Of a stretch of DNA of 64,000 nucleotides, positions 1 to 12,600 are shown piece after piece (the stretch's first letter is position 1; every line of letters begins with the position of its first letter). Under the pieces are notes generated by a model. That model was not told the DNA's origin. It ran no database searches and worked only from the letters and a program-made list of their open reading frames with translations. The DNA comes from Plasmodium vivax (Eukaryota; Apicomplexa; Aconoidasida; Haemosporida; Plasmodiidae). The DNA lies in the NCBI RefSeq assembly GCF_000002415.2, contig NC_009919.1, positions 248,001-312,000 of the forward strand, in the 5' to 3' direction. A program made the position numbers and the translations under genes.

Positions 1-1698
1 ACCTGTAAATGCATATCTCTTTGCGTCACCGCAAGCGCCTTTTGGCATGTTCTCAAACTGTAAGTGCGCGGAAGCAAGTTTAACGTGGGCAATTGCGCAG
101 GTGGGCTAATTAGCAATCTGGGCTGCGAGGCAAATGTGCAAAATGTTCAGGTGCACAAGCGCGTAAACTTACACATAAAATGATAAGCAATGTTTCAGGT
201 CATACGTGTAATACACATGCACATGTGTGAAAGGTACCCAAGGGAGAAACAGGAAAATTGCGTATACGCAAAAATGAAAAAAATGAGTAAAGGAGAAAAA
301 TTAAAAACTTTTCACTCTGCGAAGCATGCAAGTGTTCTTCCAGCATGTCTGCAATTCGGTAATCCAAAACAAGTTTGCACGGGCATCCGCGTGTTGGCTT
401 TTGCGAAGTTCCCCTTTATCATTTCACAAGTGTAATACGCCACGTGCCATTCACTTGCCAACTGTGCCTTGCCATGATTGTGCTGGCTACGCTTCTCTAA
501 AAAGGATTAAACTTTTGCTGCTCCTTATGCGTGTGTGTAAATATCCATGTTGCGCAACTCTTTGCTGCGTTTTTTATTTTCCCCTCTTGGCATTCCCAAA
601 ATGGTGATGATGTTTGGCACCCCCAAAATGAAAATAACTGCATTTTAAAAGGGGGCAAACAGCAACAAGAGCGCAGCAGTGAATTTTTCTCAAAAGAAGG
701 TGTTTTATTTATTTGTTCATTTATTCATTTGTTCACTTATTTTTTTATTTATTTTTAAGGGCTACAAGAACTCGCCCAGGAGTCACATGTGCTCACAATG
801 GTGTATCCCGATCGGCGTCACTGTTCCGCTTGGTGGACCATCCTTGGATCACGCACTCGCCGTTTTTTCCCTTAACTGCGTTGCTTCTTGCCAGTTTGCT
901 AAAAAAAAGTTCCCTCATTCTCTTTGCATACATACGATTACGTCGGCGTAGCTTCTACAAAATGGTGTTCACGTCACGTGAATTTTTCCGTGCGAAAAAA
1001 AAGAAAAGCAACAAGTGAAACGAAAAAAAAGAGCAAACATGATGCGAAAAAACAACCCTGAAAAAAAAAAGAGTCAACGTTGCAGGACCTTTACAAACGC
1101 TCATTTTGATGAGGCCTCACTTAATGCTTTCCATTTTCGCTCTTCTTCGATGAATGGCTTCGCCCCAGTTGCCGCCCACTCAAAAGAGGGAACATAAAAG
1201 TATCCCCAAATGGATGCAAAAAAAAAAAAAATTCCCTTTAACGCGTCAAACAAAACATTCCTACTTCATCGCAGCAGACGGAAAATTCCAACGCAACATT
1301 AAGAAAATAAAAATAAATGAAAAAAACTCATTGAACGTCCTGTATGCATATTTTCCACATTAACATAAATAAAAAGACATTTTTTCTTTCATCCCCAGGA
1401 GGGTTTTCCCCCCGCGCTTCATCATGAATTACGACTCCGGCGTTTCGTAAAATTTGCCCACTTTGTAACTCACGTGTGGCATGCCAAATGGAAATCTTTC
1501 CGCGAACTAAAGTTCCAACATGTTCGTGTACATTCGCGTCCAACTCGTCCGCCGCGTAAGCAGCTAAGGGGTTTTTTTTTTGCACCTTCCCACAAGCAGA
1601 CATACACATGCACATATAAATACATATGCTTATGCGCTCCACCATCACCCCTCCATATACATCGTGTACTCGCCTCACCGAATAACCGCGTGCGCAAA
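1..1698. other. intergenic, no gene supported
   Basis: Only short overlapping open frames with no family resemblance are present, several of them driven by A or T runs. Nothing conserved is recognised. It is probably the 5' region of the small gene that follows, or the spacer to a gene outside the window. Confidence 0.6.
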
Positions 1699-2274
1699 AT
1701 GAGCAAATATAAAGGCTCCCTACTTACAGTACTGATAAGCAGCACCGTCGGGTGGAACTTGAACAGGCTATATCGGCAAAACGAGTTGAGTGCACAGGGG
1801 GTTAGGAATAACCATGACGTAATCGTAGTTAGGCAAGTAAACATTTCTGATAAGAAGAACCCACACAGTCACCTCCACATCGAAAACAATACGAGCACTA
1901 ATGGGAACCCCCAGTCAGCCATTTTAAACGAAAAGGAGCTACTAAACTTGGTGCAGCACTTTAACGATATCAATAAGAAACACAAAGGATTCTGCGAAAC
2001 GAGCATCTTTAAAAATTCCACCTTCTCAAAAACGGACAATGAAAACAGCGGTGAGGACAGTTTCAACACCTACTTGATAATAGACAAATGGAAAACAAAA
2101 AACGAATTTGAAAAATCCAAAAAGGACTTTGAAATTTTGTTTGCACAGAAAAATCATATTTATGATAAAAAAATGGAGGATGTTTATCTGAACTATGAAA
2201 TGTATAATAATAACTACGAAACTGCCTCGGCACAAAATATTTTCCAGAAATTGTACTACTTCATTTTTGACTAG
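1699..2274 (+). CDS. conserved-looking small protein, function unknown
   Basis: This is an open frame of 191 codons. I chose the ATG at 1699 because it follows an A-rich leader (gcaaaATG) and because the frame upstream of it reads like non-coding DNA. The N-terminus has a short hydrophobic stretch at about residues 7-19 (SLLTVLISSTVGW) followed by Arg and Lys residues. That could be a mitochondrial presequence or a weak signal anchor; I cannot decide which. The rest is charged and rich in Asn, Lys and Glu, with aromatic residues near the C-terminus (KLYYFIFD). No known domain is recognised. Composition and length make it a credible gene, but function is unassigned. Confidence 0.7.
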   Translation: MSKYKGSLLTVLISSTVGWNLNRLYRQNELSAQGVRNNHDVIVVRQVNISDKKNPHSHLHIENNTSTNGNPQSAILNEKELLNLVQHFNDINKKHKGFCETSIFKNSTFSKTDNENSGEDSFNTYLIIDKWKTKNEFEKSKKDFEILFAQKNHIYDKKMEDVYLNYEMYNNNYETASAQNIFQKLYYFIFD

Positions 2275-2897
2275 ACGGATTGGCTTGTTTGTGCGGAGCG
2301 AATTTTTTTTTTACGTTGTGTGTTGCCCCCTTTTTTAAGGTCACGCGTGACGAAGTAAGATTCAAGCGGAGTGGTCACTTCGCCGCATGGCCACTTCGCT
2401 ACTTGGTCATTTCGCCTTTTGGCCACTTCACCACTTGGCCACGACCACCCCTCTCACATCTTTCCTAGTTTGTCATTCTTAAAGCGAAGCAATTAAACCT
2501 AATGCAATAATGCAATGATGCCATAATGGCACAATCCCATCTGTGAGTAAACGCTAACGCGCTACGCACAAGTGACACACCACCCTGAGGCGTAAAAGCC
2601 CCACCACTCATTTCGGTGCAGCAGGGGGAAATTCAAAAAGGGGAGGAAAAGGCTGAAGAACCCATTCCAAAAACACAAAAAAATACGTTTTCTTATGCTT
2701 TAAAAAAAGAAACATAAGAAGTGATTAAAATGGGAGAAGCTAAAATGCCATGTAACTAAAATGCGATAAAGGAAAACATAAATTTGTAAAGCTTTTGGGA
2801 AGTAAAAAAAAAAAAAAGGGTTCTCCCTCCCAATTTGCCATTCGTCAGGTAGGCATTTCTTATGCTCCCATATGGAACCCCCCTTTGGGACCCGCCT
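2275..2897. other. convergent 3' intergenic region
   Basis: This lies between the stop codons of the + gene at 1699-2274 and the - gene ending at 2898. It holds the short minisatellite listed separately and A runs that could serve as polyadenylation signals. No coding segment is supported. Confidence 0.6.
2365..2450 (+). repeat. degenerate minisatellite, unit close to TGGCCACTTCGCC
   Basis: Five to six imperfect copies of a 13-16 base unit (ggtcacttcgcc, tggccacttcgct, tggtcatttcgcc, tggccacttcacc, tggccacgacc) follow the stop codon of the small gene at 1699-2274. They lie in its probable 3' region, between it and the convergent UBX gene. Confidence 0.7.
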
Positions 2898-4864
2898 TCA
2901 CGATTTGACAAAATACTTGGCAATGGCATCGTCAGATAAGAACGAATTGTGAGCCTCGTCATCCTGCGCAGGATCTACTTTAAACCTCAACAGGGCGCAT
3001 GGAATCAGGTTGCAATCGGACAGCCTTTTCTGCGGGTCGAATTTACATATCCCCGGAGTTTCATAGATGAACCACTTCTTGTGCGCCACCGACGGGTTCA
3101 GGAACTGACAGGAGGGGTAAAGGAAAAGTGACAAGCGGATATGTTTCACGAAATGGGGAAAGCCATGCAACGCGTAGCTTCGTGAAAGGTGAAATCGAAA
3201 AAACACTCTAGGGAGGGGGAAACTAACCAACAAAGGGGTAGACACCAAATGGGGTAAGCACCAAATGGGGAAGACACAAAATGTAATTTTTTTTTTTTTT
3301 CCCTCCTCCCTTATGGTAGACTCAAAAAGGAGTTTTCCCATTTTGTTTTCTCCCCAACTCGTGGGAACTCCCCATCCTGGCTTACCTTTTTTATGCTCTC
3401 ATTCACCTCACATATTTGCGTCCCCGCCGAAAAGGACATTTCAAGGACATACGAATCAGGGAACAATATTTTCAAAACGGCCTTTGAATAAACCTTCCGG
3501 GTGGACATTTTCTCCAACTCCAGTTTGGTCTTCGACTTGAAGGTTTGCTCTTTGTACAGATTTCTAATATTGGGGATAAGAAGTGCTAGATCTTCTGAAC
3601 GCTCTTCCTTTTCCGAATCTGACGAACTGTAGCTTCCACCTTTAGGTGCATTCGGCTGAAAGCGGTATATTTTGGGATTCAAGTCGACTGCCTGGTTCAT
3701 CAGTTTCTCCATTTGCTCCTTCTTCTCGCGTAGCAGCTTGTCTATCTGTTCATCGCTTTTTATTTTGCCCTTCTTTAGAGTATCCACACAGACAATGTTC
3801 GATTTAAAGGGGTCGAAGGCAGCCTTAGGAGGACTATCAATTTTTATAGAATCCTTAGCTATATGTTGCAAACTCTCATAAATGCATAGTAACAACAAAG
3901 TGTCAACTCTCTCCATCACGTAAAATACGTGCACTTGAACAAAGCCTATGGAGAGTAAAAAATTTCTGGCCTCCTGATGTATCAATATTTTATTTTTCAT
4001 TATATCATTGGTGGACTTCAAAATTCTTGTATTTATAGCATTTGGATTTATTAAAATATTTTTTACAATTTTGCATAAAATTGGAATGATACTTTTTAAA
4101 TCATCCATGTTAATTTTTTTTAGCTTCTCCGCTTCGTTAATGCATTTAATTGTGCTGATTTTCTCCTCCGAGTAGCTACGGCAGGTGTAATTTTCGTCCT
4201 CATAGGACAAGTAAAAAATTTCCTCTTTGGGAATCTCTACACCATTACTTTCAATCATTTTCTCTAGTTTTTCCTTATCATATTTTATAAATGAACTTTT
4301 TATTCCTTCCCCATTTTCTGCCACCTTCACACTTCTGCCTGTGCCGCCTTTCCTTTCATCCACGTTGGTGCAACCTGATGTGCTAATTCTTCTGGTGCTT
4401 TGGTTCTTCAATTCGCAATCTTCTCGAAGTGATTGGTGGGTATTTTTGCATTCGTCCAGGGCGCCCTTCTTCAGCTTTTTATGCAAATTGCTTAAATTTT
4501 GTTTCTTACTTAAACTGCTCAAGTTGGATGTTTCTTCACCTTTTTGATGTTCCAACTCTCTTGAAGCCCTTTTTTCACTTGACCCAATTTTGCCTATGTG
4601 GTTTGGCGGGTCTTTTTCACAATGTTCTGTACTTTTATCCTCTTCCTTGCTAATTCCTAACTCCTTCTTAATTTCGTCGAGCAACCGTATGGGTATTTTT
4701 AGCTTGTCCCATTCGTCTTCCCCTAGATTCTTCAAACTCTCCAGGGAGTCCAGCCAGTTGTCTTCCACGATGATTTTGATAAACGGCTTCAGCTGCTCCG
4801 CCCCCTTGTTGATTTTCTGCCCCACGCGAAGCAGCAATTTTACCACTTCGTTTTCGGGGTCCAT
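2898..4864 (-). CDS. PUB and UBX domain protein, UBXN6/UBXD1-like p97 (Cdc48) cofactor
   Basis: The model has two exons on the minus strand, 4864..3386 and 3104..2898. The intron has donor GTAAGC and acceptor CAG and is in phase 0. The product is 561 residues. Residues about 15-55 form a helical segment (NWLDSLESLKNLGEDEW) that may be a SAM-like fold. Residues about 60-240 are low complexity. Residues about 250-330 (NILINPNAINTRILK to LLLCIYESLQHIA) match a PUB domain, which in this family binds the C-terminal tail of the p97/VCP ATPase. The last ~100 residues, joined across the intron, form a UBX domain (AVLKILFPDSYVLEMSF, then LIPCALLRFKVDP). PUB followed by UBX is the UBXN6 order. A role in Cdc48-dependent extraction or degradation, possibly ERAD, is inferred from the family. 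Splicing supplies the second half of the UBX fold, which supports the model. Confidence 0.85.
3210..3290 (-). repeat. intronic short tandem repeat, unit caccaaatgggg
   Basis: Inside the single intron of the UBX gene (3105-3385) the plus strand reads caaaggggtagacaccaaat, then gcaccaaatggggaagacac, so there are about three to four degenerate 14-16 base copies next to a T run. A similar unit occurs in the AAR2 intron. Confidence 0.55.
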
Positions 4865-6752
4865 TATGGGTAGCTAGGCAGCTAGCTAACTGGGCAACTT
4901 CCTAATTGGCTCTTTCGCTCTCCCCCAGTTTAGCCCACAAAAGAAACGCCTAGACCGATCTCACCCGCGACGGGCCAATCACATGAGCGCAGTGCTTCCC
5001 CCTCGTGCAGCTGCAAAGGGTTTATACATACATACACACTGGTGTTAACCCCCCCGTGAACTCTACCGATCGCATGAAAAATTCAAAGTAGCGCTGCTGC
5101 TTCTGCGTGGATGTTAAAATTTTACACACACACTGCACGTTTAACCCAATGATCGTTTTACACCCCTTCTTGTCTAATTAGGATTCTTATTCTTGTTTGA
5201 GAGAGGAGCGAACAAAAAAGGGTGTCAACGAAGTGTACCACAGCGTGCAAATATACACACAGATGTGAACATGTGCATATGTTGGGCCACGATTCTATAC
5301 ACTCATATTGCACATGAGTGTATGTTTACGTTTATTTTCGTCACTGCGAAATTTTTCAACATCAGAAAGGCGCCTACTTTGTGGAGAACAAAAAAACTGC
5401 TTCGAAACGTAGGTGTGTGAATTTTATGTTTTTTTTTTTTTTTTTTTCAAATGCTGCCTCTCTTTTTTGTCATTCCTACTATACGATGGAAATGCATCCC
5501 ATAAGCGTAATAACAGAAACTGTTGCTGTAAAATGGGTAAATTTGCCGCTATTTGTTTATTTATTTTTTTTTTTTCACCTCTGGAAAAATAAAGTTGATC
5601 TGTTTCTGCCAACCCTATATCGATTTTAATAAAATGTGTTTTTTTTTCAAATTTTTCTTTTCCTTCTCCGCTTAACCAACTTTGCAAATTGTGTTCATAA
5701 TTTATTTTTCTTACATCGACCACATGGACGCTTCTTAATTACACATATGTAACACATTCCCTTGGGTGTAAATGCACAACCGCTAACTGCTTTCACTTCT
5801 CCCTCATCCCGTGTGCTCCTCCTGCCGTTTTATAAAATTATGAGCAATTGCTAGGTATTTAGCTCTAGAGAAAAAAAAAAAAAAAGGAAGAAAAGGAAAA
5901 AAGGGGAGAAAAAAAATCAGAAGTAAAATGAGAAGAAAAAAAAAAAACCTACGGCAAATAAAATGGCTTTATCTTCCCTCGCGCGAAAGCGAGCTGTTAA
6001 ATTATCACCAAAGTGGAAATTTTCCAAAAGGAAAAAATGGCCAATTTCTTTCTGCTACAAAATAGTGTGCCTAACATTTCGAAAACAGGGAGATGACCTT
6101 TTTTTTTTTTTTTTTGTGTACTTTCACTTATTTTTGCAGCTTCACATTTGATCCCCCAAATGGAAACCCTCCTTCGTGCAAATTTTCCATGTGTACGGTC
6201 CTTCGCGTGCCACTTTGGAAAAAATAAGCAATAGTTTTCCGCACCCTCAAAGTGGGATATATCATTCCAATTTGTTATTTTTTTATTTTTTTATTTCCTT
6301 CCTGGATGCTTCAAGAGGTGTTTCCCCACCTCTTTCCATTTGAAGCTCCCGAATTGCTGCACCTACGCCCACGTTTTCACCTCCAATTGCGTACACCTTA
6401 ACATAATCGATATGTTCCACGTATGTAGAAGTCTAAATGGGCAGAAAAATCCCCTTACGAGTTCATAGATGGGCACAAACGCCAGGCATATATTTTATGA
6501 GCCCCCAAAAGATGGTACAAAATGGCCAAAAAATAATTACGCACCTCTCCCTAAAGCTTATCAATCATATTTGGGAAAAAAAACGCTTAATCAATAACCG
6601 TTACACTTGTTATTAAAAGGGGTAGTAGTTTAATACACAGTAAAAAAAAAAGAAAAAATAATGTAATGTACACTATAGTACAATTAACACATGAATACAA
6701 AATCAAACGGAATCAAAATTGCCACTGGCATCGTCCCAAAGAAGGAGAGAAT
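4865..6752. other. intergenic, 5' of the UBX gene and 3' of HSP20
   Basis: This is an AT-rich spacer with several A and T runs of 12-20 bases (near 5430-5450, 5870-5885 and 6100-6117). A short open frame at 5963-6151 starts with a basic peptide (MALSSLARKRAVKL), but it runs into a poly-Phe stretch made by a T run and has no support. No gene is called. Confidence 0.55.
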
Positions 6753-7382
6753 TCACTGAATTTCAATTTTCTTCTTCTCGGGAAGCACCTCCTTCTTCGG
6801 AATGTCAATTTTTAAAACCCCATCTTTAAAGGTGGCCTTAATATTGTCCTCACACACATTTTCGGGGAGCTGAAAGGACCTATAAAAAGACGTCTGTGAT
6901 CTCTCCTTGAGATAATACCTCTGTTTATCATCCATCGTCTCTTCCGTCTTTTTGAAGTCTCCACTAACTTCCAAATTTCTGTTATACAAATTAATCTGTA
7001 CATTATCTTTGTTCAACCCAGGCACGTCCATTTTTATCTCAATTTCTTTGTCCTTATCAATGACGTCCATTGGCGGCAGCTTTTTGAATCCTTCCATTAA
7101 AAGCAATTGCGGCTTGGCAAAAAACATGTCGCTGCTTCTGGTATTTCCTAAATCAAAGTCTAAGAGCGATCTCCTGCTGGGGAAATATTTGGAAAGCTCA
7201 TCATTAAAATAATGGGTTTTCAGTGAGTTCATCATTCTGCTCATGTCCTCGTGGTATTTGTCAATTCTGTTCATTTGCTCATTCATGCATTCGAAAATAT
7301 TGTCGAATATTCCTCCCTTGTCCATCGTCAGCTCATCCTTCCCCTTGTGTGCATCGGGCTTGGTTATTTTGTTCATCACCAT
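6753..7382 (-). CDS. HSP20: small heat shock protein, HSP20/alpha-crystallin family
   Basis: The product is 209 residues if translation starts at the ATG at 7382; the frame is open further upstream but only from a GTG. Residues about 1-95 are a helical, Met-rich N-terminal region. Residues about 100-190 are an alpha-crystallin domain, starting at IEIKMDVPGLNKDNVQI and containing the signature ATFKDGVLKIDIPK. The C-terminal tail has an I-x-I motif (KKIEIQ), which in this family docks between subunits in the oligomer. ATP-independent holdase activity in the cytosol is expected from the family, and Plasmodium HSP20 proteins are known to affect sporozoite motility. The domain is complete and there is no intron in the coding part. 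A strong donor-like GTGAGT lies 50 bases upstream, so a 5' UTR intron is possible. Confidence 0.92.
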   Translation of the reverse strand: MVMNKITKPDAHKGKDELTMDKGGIFDNIFECMNEQMNRIDKYHEDMSRMMNSLKTHYFNDELSKYFPSRRSLLDFDLGNTRSSDMFFAKPQLLLMEGFKKLPPMDVIDKDKEIEIKMDVPGLNKDNVQINLYNRNLEVSGDFKKTEETMDDKQRYYLKERSQTSFYRSFQLPENVCEDNIKATFKDGVLKIDIPKKEVLPEKKKIEIQ

Positions 7383-9651
7383 TTTTGCGCAAGCAGAGGG
7401 GGTAGCGGGAAGCGCGCGGAACGTACTCACGTCGCAAAAAAAATGTAAATAAATATATAATATATATATAATATATATTTAGTGCATATATTTATGTGCC
7501 TTTTTTTCCTTCTGGTCAGTTGTCGGTGGGTTGCTTCGCAATATCTGCGCTTGTAGAAGGCAACTCGCAAAGTGAGTGAACCGTTTGTGCATGCCGCACG
7601 CCCGTATGCAAAAAAGAAGAATGTTCCAACGCTTTCGAGTCTTACCAAATGTGAAGGTTTAAAAAAAAAAGGAGGTAAACTCTGAAATAATAAAAAACAA
7701 AATGTGAATCAAGTAAGCAATTAAAAGAAGGGGAAAAAATTTTGGCTACGTGAAAACAATTAAAAAAAAAAAAAAAAAAAAAAAAACAATTCCGATAAAT
7801 GAATTTATTTTTGCAAATTTTGTTTTTAATGTTTTGCCCAAATTTTGCTTTTACGCAATTCCGCAGTTTTTACGTTTTTGTGTTTTTTTTTTTCTTTTTC
7901 CTCTTCCATGCATGCATGGGGCCAAAAAGGAAGGAAAAACAATTTCTATGTGAAGTAGAAAGTATTGCCTACTTCACCTCGCGGTCGTTTTCACACATGG
8001 GCACAAAATGGCTGTTCCCTCAATGGATACATTCTGTGCATATGTCTCGCCCCGCGATCTTTCGTTCTACCACGCATGTATTGCCTCCATTGGCAACCTA
8101 CATTTGGGTAATCTCAGGGGGGCGTTTTTTCACAACCCAGCATAAATTCATATATACATATATTATATACGTTTTTGCTTGCGTTTCCGCCCGGTGGGTA
8201 AGTTTTCCTCACCAGACTGGTCCTCAGTTTGATCTTTTTTAGCTCCCCATCCAGCTCGCTCGTGCTCATTTTTGCCTACCCACTTTTTTTAAATTAAAAA
8301 TAGCCCCATCATATGCCCATGTAGAAGACCACTGGTTGCATGCAAAGTTGATATGCGCTCAGGAAAAAAAGAGTGCCCGGAGCGAAAAAGGCACTTTTCC
8401 AATTAGTGCAGTGAGGACATTTCGAAAAAAAAACGAAAATCATCGGTGTGATGGATTTTTTCGTTCTACACTCTCATGCCAAAGGTATGATGTCCTATTT
8501 TGTGGCCCCTGTTACGTATTGACCAGTGCATTAAAGGAAAAAAGAAAGAAAAAACGGGGGGAGGCTATTATTTTTGGCCCCATACTGCAAGCGATACGCA
8601 TGTCAGGATGGGTGTGCCCCGTATGTGCTAATATACGATGATAGGACTGCACGACATCGCGCTACTGTCCTAACGTGCTTCCACAAAACACAACCTTTGC
8701 TTTTTTTTTATCTTCCCCAAAAGGACCAATGAGAAAAATTAAAAACGCTAAAGGGTCTATGTGCCCGTGGCAAAATGACCCCATTGAAAACATAACACAG
8801 GCTTAAGTGCCACACGTTAATGCGTAAAGCATACAAGTACACTTGTACCATCCCAAAATTGGAAGGAAATGTAAAAAATGGTCCATTTATAGAAGGCTCA
8901 TGGGACAAAATATCCCGTGGCGCTGTTTTTTCGCCCAACACCTTTGCTTTCAGAAAGTATACCCATTAAAGTTGCACATATAAAGAGAAAAAAAAAAACA
9001 CACACACAGCAGTAAATCCAAAATGGCACAAAATTGAAACATTCAAATGGATGCAAATTGTGCCACAGGTGCGTACTATATGGGTCTCCCCTCTTTTTAT
9101 TTTTTTTTTTTCCTGCCATTGGTAACTTTTTCATGAGGAAAAGTTGCAATTCCGCGGCTGTTTAAGAATGTTTCCCTCTGCTCGAAAATTTTCAAATTTT
9201 CAAATTAAAAATGTACTAATTTGAAAGCTACGCATAGGATGACATCCACTTTGCGTCCCACACTGCCGCTCGTCAGAGTTTATACTAAGGAGTGAGGTGG
9301 AGTGCCCCTCCTTTTATGCCTCCCCAATGTGGCATCCCCTTTTAAAAAAAAAAAAAACGCCCCATTATATGTAATGCCCATCCCAAGCCATGTATATAAT
9401 ATTTGCCAACAGTTGATGCCCCTTCGCAACCCCCATTTTGTGCGTTCAAAAAAGAAAGATGTTTCAACAGGGAGGGAAACACAAGGGGCATGGTTACCGC
9501 GGATAAATTGCATTCCCAGTTTGTTCTCCACTAAGATGACGCGATAGGGACACACACATGCGCTACTACCAAAGGGCAGTGCACCCACAGGGCCACCTCT
9601 ACTTCTACCGCCAATGCCAAATCGATCGCGGCCCCCTCCCAGAGCAGTAAC
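7383..9651. other. divergent intergenic region between HSP20 (-) and the SET gene (+)
   Basis: Start codons of two divergent genes flank this stretch, so it should hold both promoters. It contains a TA-rich alternating tract near 7450-7490 and a pure A run of about 26 near 7762-7786. Apart from the candidate exon at 8114-8269, no coding segment is supported. Confidence 0.55.
8114..8269 (-). CDS. possible small protein or first coding exon, unknown
   Basis: On the minus strand, ATG at 8269 opens a 51-codon frame. Its first 19 residues (MSTSELDGELKKIKLRTSL) look like real coding sequence and the start has an A-rich leader. A donor-like GTGAGG follows directly after residue 19, and beyond it the frame reads like intron. 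This may therefore be the first exon of a spliced gene, or an upstream exon of the HSP20 transcript. I could not find a convincing next exon between 8110 and 7450. Confidence 0.28.
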   Translation of the reverse strand: MSTSELDGELKKIKLRTSLVRKTYPPGGNASKNVYNICIYEFMLGCEKTPP

Positions 9652-12600
9652 ATGAATAGCACATTCTCGTCGTGGCTAAAATGGGCACTCCTACTAGTAA
9701 GCACACTGGCAAGTGAAGGCACAAAAATACCTGTTCAGAGAAAAAAAACCCTGTTCCCCTCTTTTACACAAAATGGTTGGTCGAGAAGGGGCAGAGACAA
9801 TCACTTTGCCGCACACACGTTGGTGCGCAGACGCAAAAATGCTCTTCACCTGTTCAAGAAGAAAGACACCGCGTTGAAGTTATCCCAAGCGGATAACATA
9901 GGTAAAGAAAATGGCTCCTTAAATTGCCTAAACGAATTGATAAAATCCGTGTTACGTAAAAAATACGAATATAAGAACAGCTTGAAGGAGCCCATTTTTA
10001 CCATCTCCCATCTGGCTAGCCATTTTATGAACAACTCGGTAAATTTACAAAGTTTAGAATTCGACGAACAAAACAGGGATGAATACACCTATGAGAAAAA
10101 TAGAATTGGCGATTTTCTCGCAGAGCACAACATACAGGTTGGAAAAGACTTGGGACAGCCTGCGCAGGTTGGAAAAGATTTGGGGCAGCTTGAGCAGGTC
10201 GGTACGAATGTTCCACCGAGTGAAGATCATCCCAGCGGGAGCATCAACAGGGAAGACACCCATCGCAGCCAAAATGGAGGTAACCCAAATAAACTCAACC
10301 ATGAAAACAAAATCCTCTGCTTGACGGCGAAAAATAAAATTAAAAAGGAAGAAGTCATATGCAGCATACCCAGCTCGTACATAATTCACTTTGACCACAT
10401 TATGAAGCAAATTCGAAAGTACGTGGACAGTTTTTCCAGCACTTATAACGTAAACTATATAAAATACATTTTTAAAAATAAGCTGGAAGATGAGATAAAG
10501 GAGCTACCCCCCCTCACCATTTTACTGTATGACATTTATAGAAGGCACGTCCTCTTTTTATCCTTCATGAAGTCCCCACTTATCTTTTTAAAATACTGGG
10601 ACGTGAAATTAACATTGCTAATAACTTATATCCACTTCGTTTCGAAATATGTGACTCTTCTGCTTCATGCGTATAATTTTAACAACACCTTTTTTGCTCT
10701 TCTGGGGGATTATTTCGCAAAAAGGGAGAAGCCACATGGGATAAGTGGCAGAAATTCGGCATGCAGCGAGGACCAAGGGAATGACAACCCAGGTGATAGC
10801 CCAAGTGATGACCCAAGTGACGCCCCAAAGGATAGCCTCCCTCGTAACGCTAACACAGAAACGAAACCGTGCAGCCCACCCCCCACACACATAGACCAAA
10901 CAAACTGTGCTCTCACCCAAAAAACAAATAACACACTTAAAGAGAAGACCAATTTTTTCTTCTATAAAAATTACGAACATTACATAAACTACATTGTTAA
11001 TAAAAAACATCTGTCCCATTTGCCCCTACTCTTCTCAGACTCCTCTTTTCTTCTTTTCAACAACATGCATATGAAAAATATAATTTATTTTAGGAGGCAA
11101 ATGCTGCACGAAATATTAAACTTACTTAAAGGTGACGACCATGGGGACTCCAACTTTTTATTCATTGACAAAAATGCCGTACACAGAATTTTATTCACTA
11201 ACAATGAGCATTATCAGCGCATTGGGAAATTCCTAACCGGTGCTGATACCCCCCTTGGGGAGGAGAAACGGGATGCTCACCACGACATTTCGCTGGACCA
11301 CACGGCAGATGTTAACAGGTTGTATCACTTCGCTTTGCTCGCGGGGGAGGGAAACCCAAACGGAGAAGGAAGCCAACCAATCGGAGAAGGAAGCCAACCA
11401 AACGGACGAGGCAGCCAACCAGACGGAGGGCCAACGTGCAGCGCACCAAGTGAATCCCTCGACCAGGCTATCCACTCCACCGCGTACACAGAATCCCTAT
11501 TCGAATCGTTCGACCATTTCGTCAATTACAACTTTCTGATGCGAATATATTCGTACGTCTCCTCGCACGTCATAAAAGTGAAGGGCAACGTAACCCTAAA
11601 TGGGGGGAATTCAGCGGAGGGGAGGGAAAAAACAAATCAAACAAAACGAGGCGAAAATAACCCTAACCATGACCACTATCAGCTGAAGGACAACATCCTA
11701 AGCAGCAACGTCAAAATGGAAAACGCGGAGAAGGGCATCCACCAGCTCACCGTAAAGGAATGCGAAAAGTACGATTTTAAACATTATGAGAAAGCCGAAA
11801 GGGAGGAAGAAAACAAATACATGTGCCTAATACCAATCATAGACATCTGTAACCACAGCAATTTCGCCACCAACTGTATTGTCAAAAAGGAAATGAAAGA
11901 AAATGCAGAAGGTGGGTTACACATGGAGGGATACTCCAAGATGGATTGCCATTCTGGGGATGTCCCCAGCGGAACGAACGAAATGAAGGACATTTTGAAG
12001 GAGACCCACATTGAGCATATGCCAAAAGAAGCGCCTCTTCAGGAAGAGGAACTACCAATTAGTAATTTAAATTACGTCCAATTAATCAGCTCCAAAGATA
12101 TAGACAGAGGAGAAGAAATCACCATAAGTTACGGCAACCTGAGCAATGACCTTCTCCTCCTGGAATACGGATTTGTCGCTAAGCAAAACACAAAGGTGTA
12201 CTTCCATTTTGATGTGAAAATTGTAAGAGAAATAATTATACAAATATTAGGGTTTGATATGTTACCCCTAACGATGTTAGAAAGTCTCCCACAGGTTAAG
12301 GTGGATTTATTTAAAAAGCTTAATGTCATCCAGAACAGTGAGAATCTGTATGAACGATTTGATATTAACAACATGGAGAGCGCAAAAATTACGAGAAAAA
12401 AAAAGGAAATACTAAACGATTATGTAAGGAAAAATAACTACTTTAACGAGTACAACATCTTTACCATGAAAGATCGCATTAACAAATTTTACATCGAAGA
12501 AAAACTCCAACATTCGCCTAGGAAAAATTACCTCTACATAGGCACAGATTTTATTGTAGACCCGATCCTACTAGCCACAATCCGAGTTATCATTTGTGAC

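Noticed and set aside
7383..7430. N-terminal extension of HSP20 to 7430
   Set aside because: The extended frame starts with GTG. The first ATG is at 7382 and gives a length usual for the family.
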